A stretch of 64,000 nucleotides of DNA from Minicystis rosea (GCA_001931535.1 CP016211.1:5129573-5193572); one strand, 5' to 3'; shown: positions 44,961 to 54,537, numbered from the stretch's first letter. The notes: generated by a model from the letters alone, not told the origin. Program-made: numbers and translations.

Positions 44961-46313
44961 ATGCGCTGGTCATCACGGCTCCTCCTGCTCCTCTCGCTCT
45001 CGGCGTGCGCCGGAGAGCCGCGACGCGACGCCCGACCGGCGACGGATCTCCCAACCTCGTTCCAGCACCCCGCGCCGCGCCCGCGCGCCTTGGTCTCCTC
45101 CTGTCCACCGGCGGCGCCGAGCGCCGTGCCCCTCTCGTTCGATCCGCGCCTCGTCGCCGGGACCATCGCCGGTGTCACCTGGCTCGTCGGCATCTCCGCA
45201 GACGGCCCCGCCCTCGCGCACCTCGGGCCCACAGGCGAGATCGCTTTGACCAAAGTCCCCTTGGCACATGCGGACGCCGCCGCCGTCGACGGTGAATCCA
45301 TCTGGCTCTACGAGCTCAGTCAAAAGGGTGTCGGCCCCGCGCGCTGGACGGTGGTCGACGTCCGCGATCCCGATGCCCCCGTCTTCCATCCACCGGTCGC
45401 CGTGCCGAGCAACGTGACGCTCGACGCCCCCGTCGCGCTCGCCGTCGGCACCGGAAGAGCGCTGCTCGTGACTGGCACGCTCGCCGCGCGCGAGCTCGTG
45501 CTCCTCGACACCGCAAAGCACGCTCCCGTGCGCCCCCCCGTCGTGATGGACAATGGCTTTTTGCCGACCCATGCATTCTGCGGCGGTGCCCACTGCGCCG
45601 TCGTCGGTGTGGCCAACGAAGGAGGCGGCCCCGAGCGCCGGCTCGTGGTGGTGCGCTTCGCGCCCGATGGGACCACGGAGAGAGAGCAGCTCGCCCCTGG
45701 TTGGATCTCCGCCGTACGCGCCGCCGAAAGCCCCCAACGCGTCATCTTCCTTTGGAGCGACGAAGGCGGCACGCGGCTGCGCGCGCTCGATCTCCGCGGA
45801 CACCCCGTCGGCCCCGCGACCATCGTTCCTCCAAACACATCGACCAAGATTCGTGGTGAGCCGCGTCTGATCCCGACCGAGGGCGCGCCCCTCTTCGCCT
45901 CGCTCCAACACGATCGCTGGGCCGTCGCGCCCATTGCCCCAGATGCCACGCTCGGCGCCTTCCGCGAGGTGCCCGGCGCCGCTCTCCCATTCTTCACCGG
46001 CGCTCTCCTCGACGACGGGCTCGCCTGGGCGAGCCTCGGTGGTGACGTTCGCTACCGCCAAGTCGGTCCGTCCTATATCCACACCTGGACTTCACGTGTG
46101 GTGTCCGGCTTCGTCTCCACGTCGAGCACCGAGGATCATTCTGCATCCGAGCTCTCGGCCGGCTTCGGCGACGGGCGAGCCGGCTTCGAGGTCTTCGTGC
46201 TCACGCGCCCCGGGCGCGCGGCGACGCTGGTCGTTCCTCGCGGCGACGCCACGCTCTCTCCGAGCGGGAAGTCGCGTGCTCACACGCTGCGCGTCCCCTG
46301 CAAGGCTCGATAG
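44961..46313 (+). CDS. Large lipoprotein, hypothetical
   Basis: A 450-aa lipoprotein (signal LLLLLSLSAC) with a Pro/Ala linker to about residue 45. The body has beta-rich repeats of about 50-60 residues, such as GVTWLVGISADGPALAHLGP and VALAVGTGRALLVTGTLAAR, which may be propeller-like. One Cys pair stands out (HAFCGGAHCAVVG). The final residues are VPCKAR. No family was recognised. It is followed by a metallophosphoesterase after 55 bp on the same strand. Confidence 0.72.
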   Translation: MRWSSRLLLLLSLSACAGEPRRDARPATDLPTSFQHPAPRPRALVSSCPPAAPSAVPLSFDPRLVAGTIAGVTWLVGISADGPALAHLGPTGEIALTKVPLAHADAAAVDGESIWLYELSQKGVGPARWTVVDVRDPDAPVFHPPVAVPSNVTLDAPVALAVGTGRALLVTGTLAARELVLLDTAKHAPVRPPVVMDNGFLPTHAFCGGAHCAVVGVANEGGGPERRLVVVRFAPDGTTEREQLAPGWISAVRAAESPQRVIFLWSDEGGTRLRALDLRGHPVGPATIVPPNTSTKIRGEPRLIPTEGAPLFASLQHDRWAVAPIAPDATLGAFREVPGAALPFFTGALLDDGLAWASLGGDVRYRQVGPSYIHTWTSRVVSGFVSTSSTEDHSASELSAGFGDGRAGFEVFVLTRPGRAATLVVPRGDATLSPSGKSRAHTLRVPCKAR

Positions 46314-46368
46314 CCGCCGCAAAGGGCCTCTTGCCGCGCTCCACCGCCGCATGGTCTCCTCCGGCTCC

Positions 46369-47877
46369 ATGAGCAAGAAGCCGCGCGACGAACACGAGCT
46401 TGCCCGCCTCTACGAGCTCCTCTCCGCGCCCGCCGGCGCCCCTTCCTTCGGCTCGCTCGAGTCTCCGAGCGCGCTCCCCACCGAGCCCCAACCCGCATTC
46501 TTCGCCCCGCAGGGAACGAGCACACGAGGGCTCACCGAAGGTGATTTGCCCTTGCTCGATCCCGAAGGCATCGAGGCGCTGGAGCAGCTCCTCGCCGATC
46601 ATCCCGAAGAGATCCTGGCCCGCGCCCGCATCGCGCTCGATGGCTCGATCACCGAGGCCGAGCTCGCCGAGCGCCTGCGCCGGGCGCGCCGCGCCGTCTC
46701 CGCCCCGCGCGAAGCACAAGCCCTCATCATCGCGCAGCGAGCCCTGGAGTCCGTCGCGGAGCAACTGCCTCCCGACTTCGAGTTCGAAGGCATGGATTTG
46801 GCCGCCATCCCGATCGATCCCGGCAACACCAAATTCGAAGAGGCCGCCGACGCGCTCGGTTGGCTCGTGAACACGGGCCGCTTCGTCTTCGGCTTCTCCC
46901 CGGGCCCCAAGCAGGATTTTCGCTGGCACGACGCCCCGGGTGTCCAAAGCTCGTTCGTCTATCCGCTCCGGGGCCAGACCGCGGGCTCCGCCCTCTCGAT
47001 CGCCTTGTTCGCCGACTTCGGCACCGGCCTCTACCACTCGCGCTACATCGGAAAGCAGCTCGAACGCCGGCGTTTCCCCTACGCCATCCACCTCGGCGAC
47101 GTGTACTACGCCGGCCGAGAGGCCGAGTTCCGGGACAACTTCAAAGCGCAGCTCGACCCGCTCCTCCCCGACACTCGGCTCTTCACGATGAACTCGAACC
47201 ACGAGATGTTCTCCCGTGGCATCCCCTATTTCCGCTACATCGAAGAGCGGCGGCAGAAGCACCCCGATCTCCAAGAGCAGGAGGGTAGTTATTTCTGCCT
47301 CCGCGGCGAGACCCTTCAAATCGTCGCCATCGACACCGACTACTTCGGTTATCGCCGCCTCCGCGACCCCGCCCTCCTCGCCTGGCTCGAAGCCCAGCTC
47401 GCCTTCGGGCGCGCGCACGGGCTCACCAACGTCCTCCTTTCGGGCGACGAGCCATACGAGTACGGGAGCACCGGCCAAACCGATCTCCTCGACGACCTGC
47501 GCCGCCTGCTCGTCGATCGCGCGCTCGTCGATCTCTGGCTCTGGGGCAACACCCATTATTGCGCCCTCTTCGATCAGGCCCCGGGCCTGCCTTTCGTGGG
47601 GAGCTGCATCGGTCACGGCGGGTTCCCCTACGGCCGCCAGAAGCCGAATCGCGCGTCTCCCGCGCCCGTCCGCTTCCTCGAAACCAAAGCCCGCTTCCCG
47701 GAGTGGACGGGCCTCCGTCAGGACCGCGGCAACAACGGCTATTGCACCCTCGACATCCGCGCCGACGGTAACCTCCGCTTGACCTACGTCGATTGGATGG
47801 CCCACGAGCGCGCCATCGCCGACCTCTCCCGCGAAGCCGACGGCCGCCTGTCGCTCGCCAACGTCGACGTGCTCTGA
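46369..47877 (+). CDS. Metallophosphoesterase with altered metal motifs
   Basis: A 502-aa protein. The N-terminal 190 residues are helical and unique. The catalytic part has LSIALFADFGTGLYHSR (DxG instead of DxH), FPYAIHLGDVYYAGREAEF (GD), MNSNHEMF (NHE) and, later, LSGDEPYEYG (GD where two His are common) and LWLWGNTHYCALF (GNTH instead of GHxH). This is still the metallophosphoesterase layout, so it binds metals differently or acts on a special substrate. There is no signal peptide. ATG at 46351 is also possible. It ends 55 bp before a convergent secreted protein gene. Confidence 0.78.
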   Translation: MSKKPRDEHELARLYELLSAPAGAPSFGSLESPSALPTEPQPAFFAPQGTSTRGLTEGDLPLLDPEGIEALEQLLADHPEEILARARIALDGSITEAELAERLRRARRAVSAPREAQALIIAQRALESVAEQLPPDFEFEGMDLAAIPIDPGNTKFEEAADALGWLVNTGRFVFGFSPGPKQDFRWHDAPGVQSSFVYPLRGQTAGSALSIALFADFGTGLYHSRYIGKQLERRRFPYAIHLGDVYYAGREAEFRDNFKAQLDPLLPDTRLFTMNSNHEMFSRGIPYFRYIEERRQKHPDLQEQEGSYFCLRGETLQIVAIDTDYFGYRRLRDPALLAWLEAQLAFGRAHGLTNVLLSGDEPYEYGSTGQTDLLDDLRRLLVDRALVDLWLWGNTHYCALFDQAPGLPFVGSCIGHGGFPYGRQKPNRASPAPVRFLETKARFPEWTGLRQDRGNNGYCTLDIRADGNLRLTYVDWMAHERAIADLSREADGRLSLANVDVL

Positions 47878-47931
47878 CACCCGACCCGGATCACGACGGG
47901 CCTGCCAGCGGCCCCGAAACCCAAGCTTCGA

Positions 47932-49842
47932 TCAATTCAAATCCAAGAACGGCACGTAGACGCCGGCGGCGAGCCCGACGTTGATCGAGCCCTTGTCCTT
48001 CTTGCCGGCGGAGTCGAAGCCGTATTGCGGCGAGTAGCCGACGGTGGCGCCGATCATGAAGGGAAACTCGGTGCCCCAATACGCGCCCAGGGTGACGGAG
48101 GGCGCCAGCGCATCGAGCGGCTCGGGCTTACGCACTTTGCCCCCCTCTTGGTAGGAGAGGTATTGGCCGAGGTCCACCAGCGAAAGCTCGACATGCACGT
48201 GCTTCGCCGCCTGGAGGCCGAAGCCGATGGGCAAGCTGACGGGGCCATAGAATTTCGCCGAGTCCGCGCCGGTCGGGCTGACGCGCGCGCCACCCGCAGC
48301 GCGCAGCGAGCCGCCCAACGAGAAAATCGCGTCGCCGCCGCGGTCACGGCGGTTCGTCATGTCGCGTGTCAACGACTCCAGGATCTTGGTGCGCTGCTCA
48401 TGCTGCGCCTGCGTGGCCTTGTCGTCCTTGGGCGCACTCTTGGTGTATGTCTCCGCATGTTGGAGAATCCCGCCCAGGAGGCGCAGCGCCCGCTGCATGT
48501 CCCGGCGCGTCACGCGCTCGGCCTCGTCGAGCTTCTTCTTCTCCTCGTCGGAAACCCTCCGCCGCTCGGCGATGTAATGGAGGACCACCACGTGCTCCAC
48601 CGCGCGAAACGCGCCGGCCACGACCGTATTGGTGTCTCCCTCGATACCAGCCACCAGCAGCGCCCGAGCCAGCGAAGCCACCTGCTCCGGTTTCGTGATC
48701 TCCTCCGTGGGACTCGCATTCGGCTCGAGCTTGGCCGGACAACGGTGGTCGGCAATCTTGTCGGGCTCGATGAACATGCAGCCCGCGTCGAACGAGGCGT
48801 CGATGGCGTGCCGCGTGCGGAGCTGGACGTCGGATACGCCGTCCCTCGCCGCGGAGAGCGCCTTGATGATGCTGGCCGCGACGCCGCGTGCCGACGCGAT
48901 GCCTTCGGTCGAAGGAAGCGCCATCCCACACCTCTTTTGCAGCTCCTTGCCCATCTGCAACGAGAGCTCGGGCACCGGGCAGGACGTCAGCGCAATCCGA
49001 TCGGGCGGGCTGCTCAACAGCCGACATTTGGCGACCACCGCGCCGGCGAGGAACATCGACGACGTCGCGTCGTTCTCGCAATAAGGCACCTTCTTGCCCT
49101 CCGCCACCGGTCCCTCCAGCTCGCCCACGAGCACTTTGTCGAGCAGGCGAAACACCACATCCTCCGGCACCACCGAGCCTCGCGCCGTCTGGAGCCGGAC
49201 GAGCTCTGGAACGATGAGATCGACGACGATCCGCCGGAGCTCCACCATGCCCTTTTGCTCCCAATCGAGCTTCATCCCCCGCGCCGCCGAGGCCCGCGTG
49301 AGCATGGCCGTGATGGCATCGCCGAGCAGCGCCGAGTAAACGGCGGCACGCGAGGTGGCGACGTCTTGCATCCGCACGGAAGCCACCACCCGGCATGTCT
49401 CCGGAAACCACGTCGGCGGAGCACGCTCCACCACCGAGCCATCGCTCCTCGTCGGGCAGCGCAGCAGATCGAGAATCTTGTCCTGGAGCAGCCGATACGC
49501 CGCCTGCGTGCTCCGATCGACCACGATCTGACCGAGGATCTGCAGCGTCTCGGCCGCAATCTCGTCAGCGCCGGAGACGGGTGAGAACCCTTGGTTTCGC
49601 GCGGTGCCGAGCTCGCCCGCCTGCCCCCTGATCTCGCCGCGATACCGCGTGAGAATGCTCACGGGATCGTGATCGTCGAGCACGCTCGCAGCGATCATCA
49701 CGGGCACGCTCGGCGCACCGGCGGCGGCCGCCCGACAGCTCGTTTGCGCACGCGCCGGGGCCGTGAGCGCGACGGCGGCGAGGATCATCAGCAACGACAA
49801 TGCGGCGGAGATCGGGATCGAGCAGCTCCACCACGGCTGCAT
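47932..49842 (-). CDS. Large secreted protein with C-terminal barrel-like part
   Basis: A 636-aa exported protein. The signal peptide is AALSLLMILAAVALTAPARA; the ATG at 49842 has GGGAGG upstream. The long middle part is helical with nine Cys in pairs (LLRCPTRSD, WFPETCRVVAS, KKVPYCENDA, and others). The last 130 residues, with IFSLGGSLRAAGGARVSPTG, SLPIGFGLQAAKHVHVELSL and NVGLAAGVYVPFLDLN, look like membrane beta-strands, so the end may be an outer-membrane barrel. It is followed on the same strand by no gene and preceded by a small barrel protein (49930). Family unknown. Confidence 0.7.
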   Translation of the reverse strand: MQPWWSCSIPISAALSLLMILAAVALTAPARAQTSCRAAAAGAPSVPVMIAASVLDDHDPVSILTRYRGEIRGQAGELGTARNQGFSPVSGADEIAAETLQILGQIVVDRSTQAAYRLLQDKILDLLRCPTRSDGSVVERAPPTWFPETCRVVASVRMQDVATSRAAVYSALLGDAITAMLTRASAARGMKLDWEQKGMVELRRIVVDLIVPELVRLQTARGSVVPEDVVFRLLDKVLVGELEGPVAEGKKVPYCENDATSSMFLAGAVVAKCRLLSSPPDRIALTSCPVPELSLQMGKELQKRCGMALPSTEGIASARGVAASIIKALSAARDGVSDVQLRTRHAIDASFDAGCMFIEPDKIADHRCPAKLEPNASPTEEITKPEQVASLARALLVAGIEGDTNTVVAGAFRAVEHVVVLHYIAERRRVSDEEKKKLDEAERVTRRDMQRALRLLGGILQHAETYTKSAPKDDKATQAQHEQRTKILESLTRDMTNRRDRGGDAIFSLGGSLRAAGGARVSPTGADSAKFYGPVSLPIGFGLQAAKHVHVELSLVDLGQYLSYQEGGKVRKPEPLDALAPSVTLGAYWGTEFPFMIGATVGYSPQYGFDSAGKKDKGSINVGLAAGVYVPFLDLN

Positions 49843-49929
49843 CGATGGGCCTCCCGCTACTCCATCGCAAAGCGAAGAGGGCATGGATCCTCCACGCCCT
49901 CTTTGCGGCATCGAGGCGCTCATCCGCCG

Positions 49930-50631
49930 TCACATGACATTCTTGCCCACGCGCGTCCCGCCGACATCGAAGCGTCCTTTGAGGCCGGCGAACACGAACG
50001 TGTTGAACGTCCGGTTCTCCAGCACGGCAGACGGACCGCCCGTGCGCCCCAGGAACAGATTCACGTCGACGCCGACCATCGGTGAAATGGCCAGGCTCTC
50101 CGCGGGCCGCACATCGATGCCGAACTCGATCTTGCCGAGCTGCACGCCGTGCAGGATCGACGACGGCGATCCATCGGCCGGCGACTCGACGAACATCCGA
50201 TATCCACCACCGAAGGTGATCGACGGATCGAGCCGCTCATGAGGTGCCAAGTGATAGGTGCTGTGGAGGTCCAGCGTCACACCGCGCAGCGAGGCCGGCT
50301 CCGCTCGCCTCCCGCTCGCGCCATAGCCTTGGTATTGCCCGCCCACGCCGAACGACCAACGCGGGTTGACGCGATCATCGAGGCTCAATCCGAGGGTCCC
50401 GCCCGCGCCGGCGCCCACGCGCGGGTCCGACGTCGCCGAGCCGAAGCCCTGGGTATACCCAGCCTCCAAACCGATCTCGAGCGCCCGGCGCGGCGCCCGC
50501 ACCGGCGTCACCAGCACGTCGCGCGCTCCCTCGTTCAGCGTCACCGGCTCGGCAGGCCGCACATTCTGGGCAAAGGCCGACGTCGTCACTGCGCACACGA
50601 CCGCTCCAACCGCGATAGCCAACGTCTTCAT
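49930..50631 (-). CDS. Outer-membrane beta-barrel protein, OmpW/OmpA-like
   Basis: A 233-aa exported protein: signal TLAIAVGAVVCAVTTSAFA, then repeated amphipathic strands such as LEIGLEAGYTQGFGS, VNPRWSFGVGGQYQGYGAS, LDPSITFGGGYRMFVE and AISPMVGVDVNLFLG. The pattern and length fit an eight-stranded outer-membrane barrel. ATG at 50631 has GAGGGG upstream. It lies on the same strand 87 bases upstream of the large secreted protein gene and may be cotranscribed with it. The long plus-strand frames opposite are shadows. No specific function is assigned. Confidence 0.75.
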   Translation of the reverse strand: MKTLAIAVGAVVCAVTTSAFAQNVRPAEPVTLNEGARDVLVTPVRAPRRALEIGLEAGYTQGFGSATSDPRVGAGAGGTLGLSLDDRVNPRWSFGVGGQYQGYGASGRRAEPASLRGVTLDLHSTYHLAPHERLDPSITFGGGYRMFVESPADGSPSSILHGVQLGKIEFGIDVRPAESLAISPMVGVDVNLFLGRTGGPSAVLENRTFNTFVFAGLKGRFDVGGTRVGKNVM

Positions 50632-50913
50632 GGCGTAGCTCCCCTCACGCACCCATCGCGCCCGTGGGCCGGTTGGGCCTGCCCCGCCCGAGCATCGTGC
50701 ATGCCGCTACGCGCGAGCACATTCTGCCCGCTCGCCGAAAGCCCTCTCGCGCCGACCGAACGAGCGCGTCAATGTCATCGAGCAGGGCGAGCGCTCGTCA
50801 ACCCATGCTCGCTTCCACGACAAGCAACGTCCGCGCTGGCCATCTCCCCGAACAACCAGGCTCGAGCGCCCACTGCCGAGCTCCCCCGCCCCTTCACACG
50901 CAATCGGCAGCGC

Positions 50914-52302
50914 TCACTTGCATTGCGCCGCGCGCACGAGGCTCATGAACGCGTGGGGCCCGAGCCACGCCCCATGATCGTAGTAATCGTAATTGCGGTT
51001 GATGCCGGTACCTTCCCCGAGATCATTCCATGTACCGAACACCGCTACATCGGAAGCCGCCGAGGTCTCCAGCGCCTTGATCAAGAGCTCTGGGCCCTTC
51101 ACGACCCGGTCGCTCTCGGTCGCGATCTCACCGGGGTGATCGCGCCCCAGCGAATCCCACCGGACCATGAAGTGATCGTGGGTCACATCCTTGATCTTGT
51201 AGTGGCTCTCGTGACCGAAGGTGTTCCAGGTGAACTCCGAGTCTGCCACCGCCGGCATCCCAGGGTCCTCGAAGAAGGCGCGATCCACCGCGACGAAGGG
51301 CTCGACCCCGAAGTCGGCGGCGAAGAGCTGCTTGAGCCGCGAGACCACGCCCGCTGCCGCATTCAAAGGCTTCAGCGTACCGGCATTGTAGAAATAGAGG
51401 AAGGGACGCCCCTTGACCAAATACCAATGCTCTTGCGGAATGGCTTGGTAGAACCGCCTCCACTTCGCTTGATAAATCGTCTGCGCCGCGGCATCCGCAT
51501 CGGACAGATTCGGCACCGAGCTCCACGGCGGCGGCTGGTCCGAGCGCCAAGACCACGTATCGTCCAGAAAAGCGATCTTGATGCCCCCACCGACGTCGGC
51601 GAGCGCCTCGGTCAGCCGGCCGAGCCGCTGGAGATCCGGACCATAGGTGTTGACCAGCAGGAACTGCAGGCCCGCCCAACGGGCATCGACGAGCTCGCGC
51701 TTCCAGAAGCCGGCATTGTCCGGGTGGTAATACCCCTCCGCCGCTTCGCCGAAGCCATAGAGCCGATGGGGCGAATCCATCCCCCGCACGTGGGTGTTGG
51801 CCCAATCGAGGTCGCAGTTCACGCCGCCCGGGCACTCGCTGAAGAACATCAGCACGGCGCCCACGTCGCGCGTCGTCTTCCGCTCGCACGGCGTCGTCAG
51901 AAGCACCTGCTCCTTCCAAGGATCGGTGTAGGCGAGCGGGCAGCTCTTCCCCGCGTCATTGCAGAGGATGCGCACCACGTCGATGCGCCGGACCCATTCG
52001 TCGTTGCGGAGCTGATCGGAAAAGCTCGAGACCAGATCGGGGCTCGGCTCCGTGCCATGGATCTGGCAATGCGCTGCCCGCACGAAGGCCTCGGGCGCGT
52101 GGCCGAGGTTCACGTCGATCGTCGCCCTCGCCTCACAAGGCCCTTCATATTCCGGAACGAGCTCGAACTCGGTGTTCTCGGGAAGGTCTTTGGGAGGCTC
52201 GGTCGGACGGAGATCGTCCGTGGGATCATACGATCCCTTCGAGCAACCGGAGAACAAGGCCAGCGAAAGGGCGAACGAGCAGAAGGGTACGGCAGCGCGC
52301 AT
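50914..52302 (-). CDS. Glycosidase-like lipoprotein (DUF5010/GH71-GH99-like), copy A
   Basis: A 462-aa lipoprotein (signal ALSLALFSGC). The body is a barrel-like fold with segments IDVNLGHAPEAFVRAAHC, VLMFFSECPGGVNCDLDW, LQFLLVNTYGPDLQRL, IKIAFLDDTWSWR and, near the end, VFGTWNDLGEGTGINRNYDYY. That last motif recalls the WND/E-GE signature of GH71 alpha-1,3-glucanases and GH99-type enzymes, and the general layout resembles DUF5010 proteins. A paralogue is at 54538. It ends 281 bp before the next gene and starts three bases after a carbohydrate-binding-like lipoprotein gene, with which it forms a two-gene unit. Enzyme activity is inferred. Confidence 0.72.
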   Translation of the reverse strand: MRAAVPFCSFALSLALFSGCSKGSYDPTDDLRPTEPPKDLPENTEFELVPEYEGPCEARATIDVNLGHAPEAFVRAAHCQIHGTEPSPDLVSSFSDQLRNDEWVRRIDVVRILCNDAGKSCPLAYTDPWKEQVLLTTPCERKTTRDVGAVLMFFSECPGGVNCDLDWANTHVRGMDSPHRLYGFGEAAEGYYHPDNAGFWKRELVDARWAGLQFLLVNTYGPDLQRLGRLTEALADVGGGIKIAFLDDTWSWRSDQPPPWSSVPNLSDADAAAQTIYQAKWRRFYQAIPQEHWYLVKGRPFLYFYNAGTLKPLNAAAGVVSRLKQLFAADFGVEPFVAVDRAFFEDPGMPAVADSEFTWNTFGHESHYKIKDVTHDHFMVRWDSLGRDHPGEIATESDRVVKGPELLIKALETSAASDVAVFGTWNDLGEGTGINRNYDYYDHGAWLGPHAFMSLVRAAQCK

Positions 52303-52305
52303 CGC

Positions 52306-53055
52306 TCACTCCAAGAAGGCTACGTCATCGATGGTGAAATCCCACGCGACCGCGTCCTTGGAGGTCCAGTTCAGGCCGACGATCGCCTTCGTATCGAGCT
52401 TCGTCTTGTCGCCCCAGCCGAGCTGCTTCAAGTCCGACCACTTGATGTCGTAGGTCTTCGCGTCCTTCGACAGGTTGGTGATGGCGATCATGAAGTGGTC
52501 GTAACACTTCTTGCAGCGGCCGAACTCGGGCATCGTGTCCACCGTGGCCACGAGGAACTTCATCGGCGTAGAGCCGGAGGCCTTGAAACGAATGCCCTTG
52601 AACTTCGTCGCGTCCACGGGCGTGAGCAGCGGCGCGCCGCACAGGTTCGTGCCGATCCCCCCACCCCACTCCGTGTAGCCTTTGCCCCACGTGTGGATGG
52701 CCCCGTTCTCGATCGCTTTGGTGAACTCTTCGACGGAGGCCGGCTGTTTCTTGCCTCCGGTCTTGTCGCTGTACACGAACCAGCTCCCCGGAGGCTCGAT
52801 GTTGGGGAGGTTGGAGATGCCCGCGCCGTCCCAAATCATGGCGCCGGTCGGCACCACTGGATCAGGGACGGGCATGTCACTCTTGCCCGCGGCCGGCTTC
52901 GCGTCCACGGCGGCAGTGGCGCCGTTCGACGTGGCATTCTTGCAGTCGCACGGCGGACACGGCTTCGTGGCCCCTTGAGGGCCGATACAGCCGATGCCCA
53001 GACCGCCGACGCACACGAGAAGCCCAGTCGCAAAACGAGCAGCGAAGTAGCGCAT
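52306..53055 (-). CDS. Jelly-roll (CBM-like) lipoprotein A
   Basis: A 249-aa lipoprotein (signal GLLVCVGGLGIGC) with a Cys/Pro/Ala-rich linker (PCPPCDC). The body has a jelly-roll pattern: AMIWDGAGISNLPNIEPPGS, TKFKGIRFKASGSTPMKFLV and the end VAWDFTIDDVAFLE. The last strand, xDxxIDxVxF, is shared with the proteins at 53715 and 56034. This fits a CBM11/CIA30-like carbohydrate-binding fold. It is the first gene of the minus-strand arm and lies three bases before the glycosidase-like copy A. Confidence 0.75.
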   Translation of the reverse strand: MRYFAARFATGLLVCVGGLGIGCIGPQGATKPCPPCDCKNATSNGATAAVDAKPAAGKSDMPVPDPVVPTGAMIWDGAGISNLPNIEPPGSWFVYSDKTGGKKQPASVEEFTKAIENGAIHTWGKGYTEWGGGIGTNLCGAPLLTPVDATKFKGIRFKASGSTPMKFLVATVDTMPEFGRCKKCYDHFMIAITNLSKDAKTYDIKWSDLKQLGWGDKTKLDTKAIVGLNWTSKDAVAWDFTIDDVAFLE

Positions 53056-53714
53056 ACCTGACTCACATCACGTTGCGTGATTGTCCACGTGGAAGCCGAA
53101 CCTACGTACCATGCGCTCACGAGCGGCCCCAAGAGAAATAGTAGGCAAACCGAGTCGTTTACTACGTCGTTTACCGCGCGGGCCAATCGTCTCGCAGGGT
53201 GCCTCGACGCACGCGCGCTCGGATCCCGATCGAGGCACCGACTCTCCGCCGGATCGATCTTCGCAGCTCGGGTGGAATGCCCTCGTCCCATCGGATCTCA
53301 TCGGTCCTCGCGAACGGCTCCCGATCAGTAATCCAGGGCACGAAAACGCCGCACCGCCGGCCCGCGACCACAGCCGATCTCGCCGCCGATGCCGCGCCGA
53401 TCCCTTCGTTGCCTTCGTGTGTTTCGTGGCTTGAACCGTTAGGCCCAGGCGGACAGCGCATGAGATGATCGGTTGGGCTTCACGGCCTGAACGGGCGACC
53501 AGCGCCTTGAAGAGCCTTGAAATGCCGCATCGCGCGATGTTCACGATGCTCGTTTACCATTCGCGCGAAACACAGCGATTCATGCGGCATGCGAGTAAAC
53601 ACGGAGAGTTGACCATGATTCACATTGACGGTCCGTATCGAGTTGTTCGAATCTGGACACGACCCGGTCACCACATCGACTTTCTCTCGTACTCGCAAGG
53701 AACGGGGCAAGACT
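53056..53714. promoter_or_regulatory. Divergent control region of the glucan locus with GTTTAC motifs
   Basis: A 659-bp region that must carry promoters for both arms. GTCGTTTAC occurs twice in tandem at 53154-53162 and 53166-53174 (12-base period). A further CTCGTTTAC lies at 53549-53557 and a GAGTAAAC, its partial inverse, at 53593-53600. The pair GTAGGCAAAC (53141-53150) and GTTTACTAC form an imperfect dyad. Four such hexamers are more than expected by chance at this GC content. They are candidate operators for a regulator that is not in the window. No gene was seen inside. Confidence 0.55.
53401..53433. repeat. TTCGTTGCCTTCGTGTGTTTCGTGGC-type intergenic repeat
   Basis: The plus strand reads TTCGTTGCCTTCGTGTGTTT followed by CGTGGCTTG. 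I recall similar CACGAAACACACGAAGG repeats between genes in several bacterial phyla, but have not searched. It lies inside the divergent control region and has lower GC than its surroundings. Another low-GC repeat is at 62597. Confidence 0.4.
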
Positions 53715-54521
53715 ATGAAGCCTAATCATGCGTTGCACGTGTCCATCTTCACCGTTGGTTGCGCGTTGTCGCTGATGACCGCGTGCTCGTCGGGCACGGC
53801 CAGCCCCACCGGCGGCGCCGGCGGCACTGACCCTTCCACGAGCAGCGGTACCACCACCAGCAGTGGCACCACCACCTCGAGCGGCACGACCACGAGCAGC
53901 AGCAGCACCGGCGGCCCGTCCAAGCCCAGCGTCTGTGACAACAACGTTCACGAGCGGACCATCGACGACGCGTTCATCGACGACTTCGAGACCGACACGC
54001 AGTTCGGCGGTTGGTACTCGTTCGCCGACACCACCACCATGACGCCGATCGCGATCGCGGACGGCGGCGCCACGACGACGGCCAAGTCCGCGCACGTGCT
54101 CGCGAGCGGCATCAAGGCGCCCACCGCCGGTGGCTTCGGGGCCGGCTTCGGCTTCAACCTGAAGGACTCCGCCGGTGCCTGCGCCGGTGTCTCCGCATTC
54201 GACGGCGTGTCCTTCTGGGCCAAGGGTACCGCCGGCGCCGACAACGCGCTCAAATTCCAAGCCGTCGTCGCGGCCACGCAGGCGAAGGCCGACGGCGGCG
54301 ACTGCGAGAGCAACTGCTACAACCACCCTGGCAAGACCGTCACGCTGACCGCGGATTGGAAGCAGTACACGCTCAAGTGGAGCGAGCTCGCCGGCGCCGT
54401 GAAGGTCGAAGGGCTCCTCCTCGGCATCAATTGGATCACGCCGGGCCCCGACTACGACGTGTACATCGACGAGGTCACGTTCTTCTCGGGCACCGCTCCG
54501 ACCGGCCCTGTCGGCAAGTGA
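53715..54521 (+). CDS. Jelly-roll (CBM-like) lipoprotein B
   Basis: A 268-aa lipoprotein (signal FTVGCALSLMTAC) with a Ser/Gly/Thr linker holding three SSGTTT units. The body starts ERTIDDAFIDDFETDTQFGG and has FDGVSFWAKGTAGADNALKF and an end YDVYIDEVTFFSG. It is the same fold type as the proteins at 52306 and 56034. Two Cys close together (GDCESNCYN) may form a disulphide. ATG at 53715 was preferred over an upstream GTG. It is the first gene of the plus-strand arm, 16 bases before the glycosidase-like copy B. Confidence 0.78.
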   Translation: MKPNHALHVSIFTVGCALSLMTACSSGTASPTGGAGGTDPSTSSGTTTSSGTTTSSGTTTSSSSTGGPSKPSVCDNNVHERTIDDAFIDDFETDTQFGGWYSFADTTTMTPIAIADGGATTTAKSAHVLASGIKAPTAGGFGAGFGFNLKDSAGACAGVSAFDGVSFWAKGTAGADNALKFQAVVAATQAKADGGDCESNCYNHPGKTVTLTADWKQYTLKWSELAGAVKVEGLLLGINWITPGPDYDVYIDEVTFFSGTAPTGPVGK

Positions 54522-54537
54522 CGTCACGAATCGGCCC

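Noticed and set aside
50149-53061. 970-aa plus-strand open frame
   Set aside because: Runs antisense through three real minus-strand genes; composition is Arg/His-rich.
53465-53725. 86-aa frame in the divergent control region
   Set aside because: Overlaps the start of the next gene and the promoter area; no ribosome-binding site or domain.
53715-54521. SSGTTT repeats considered as a CRISPR-like or VNTR locus
   Set aside because: They are three short in-frame units of a lipoprotein linker, not spaced repeats.
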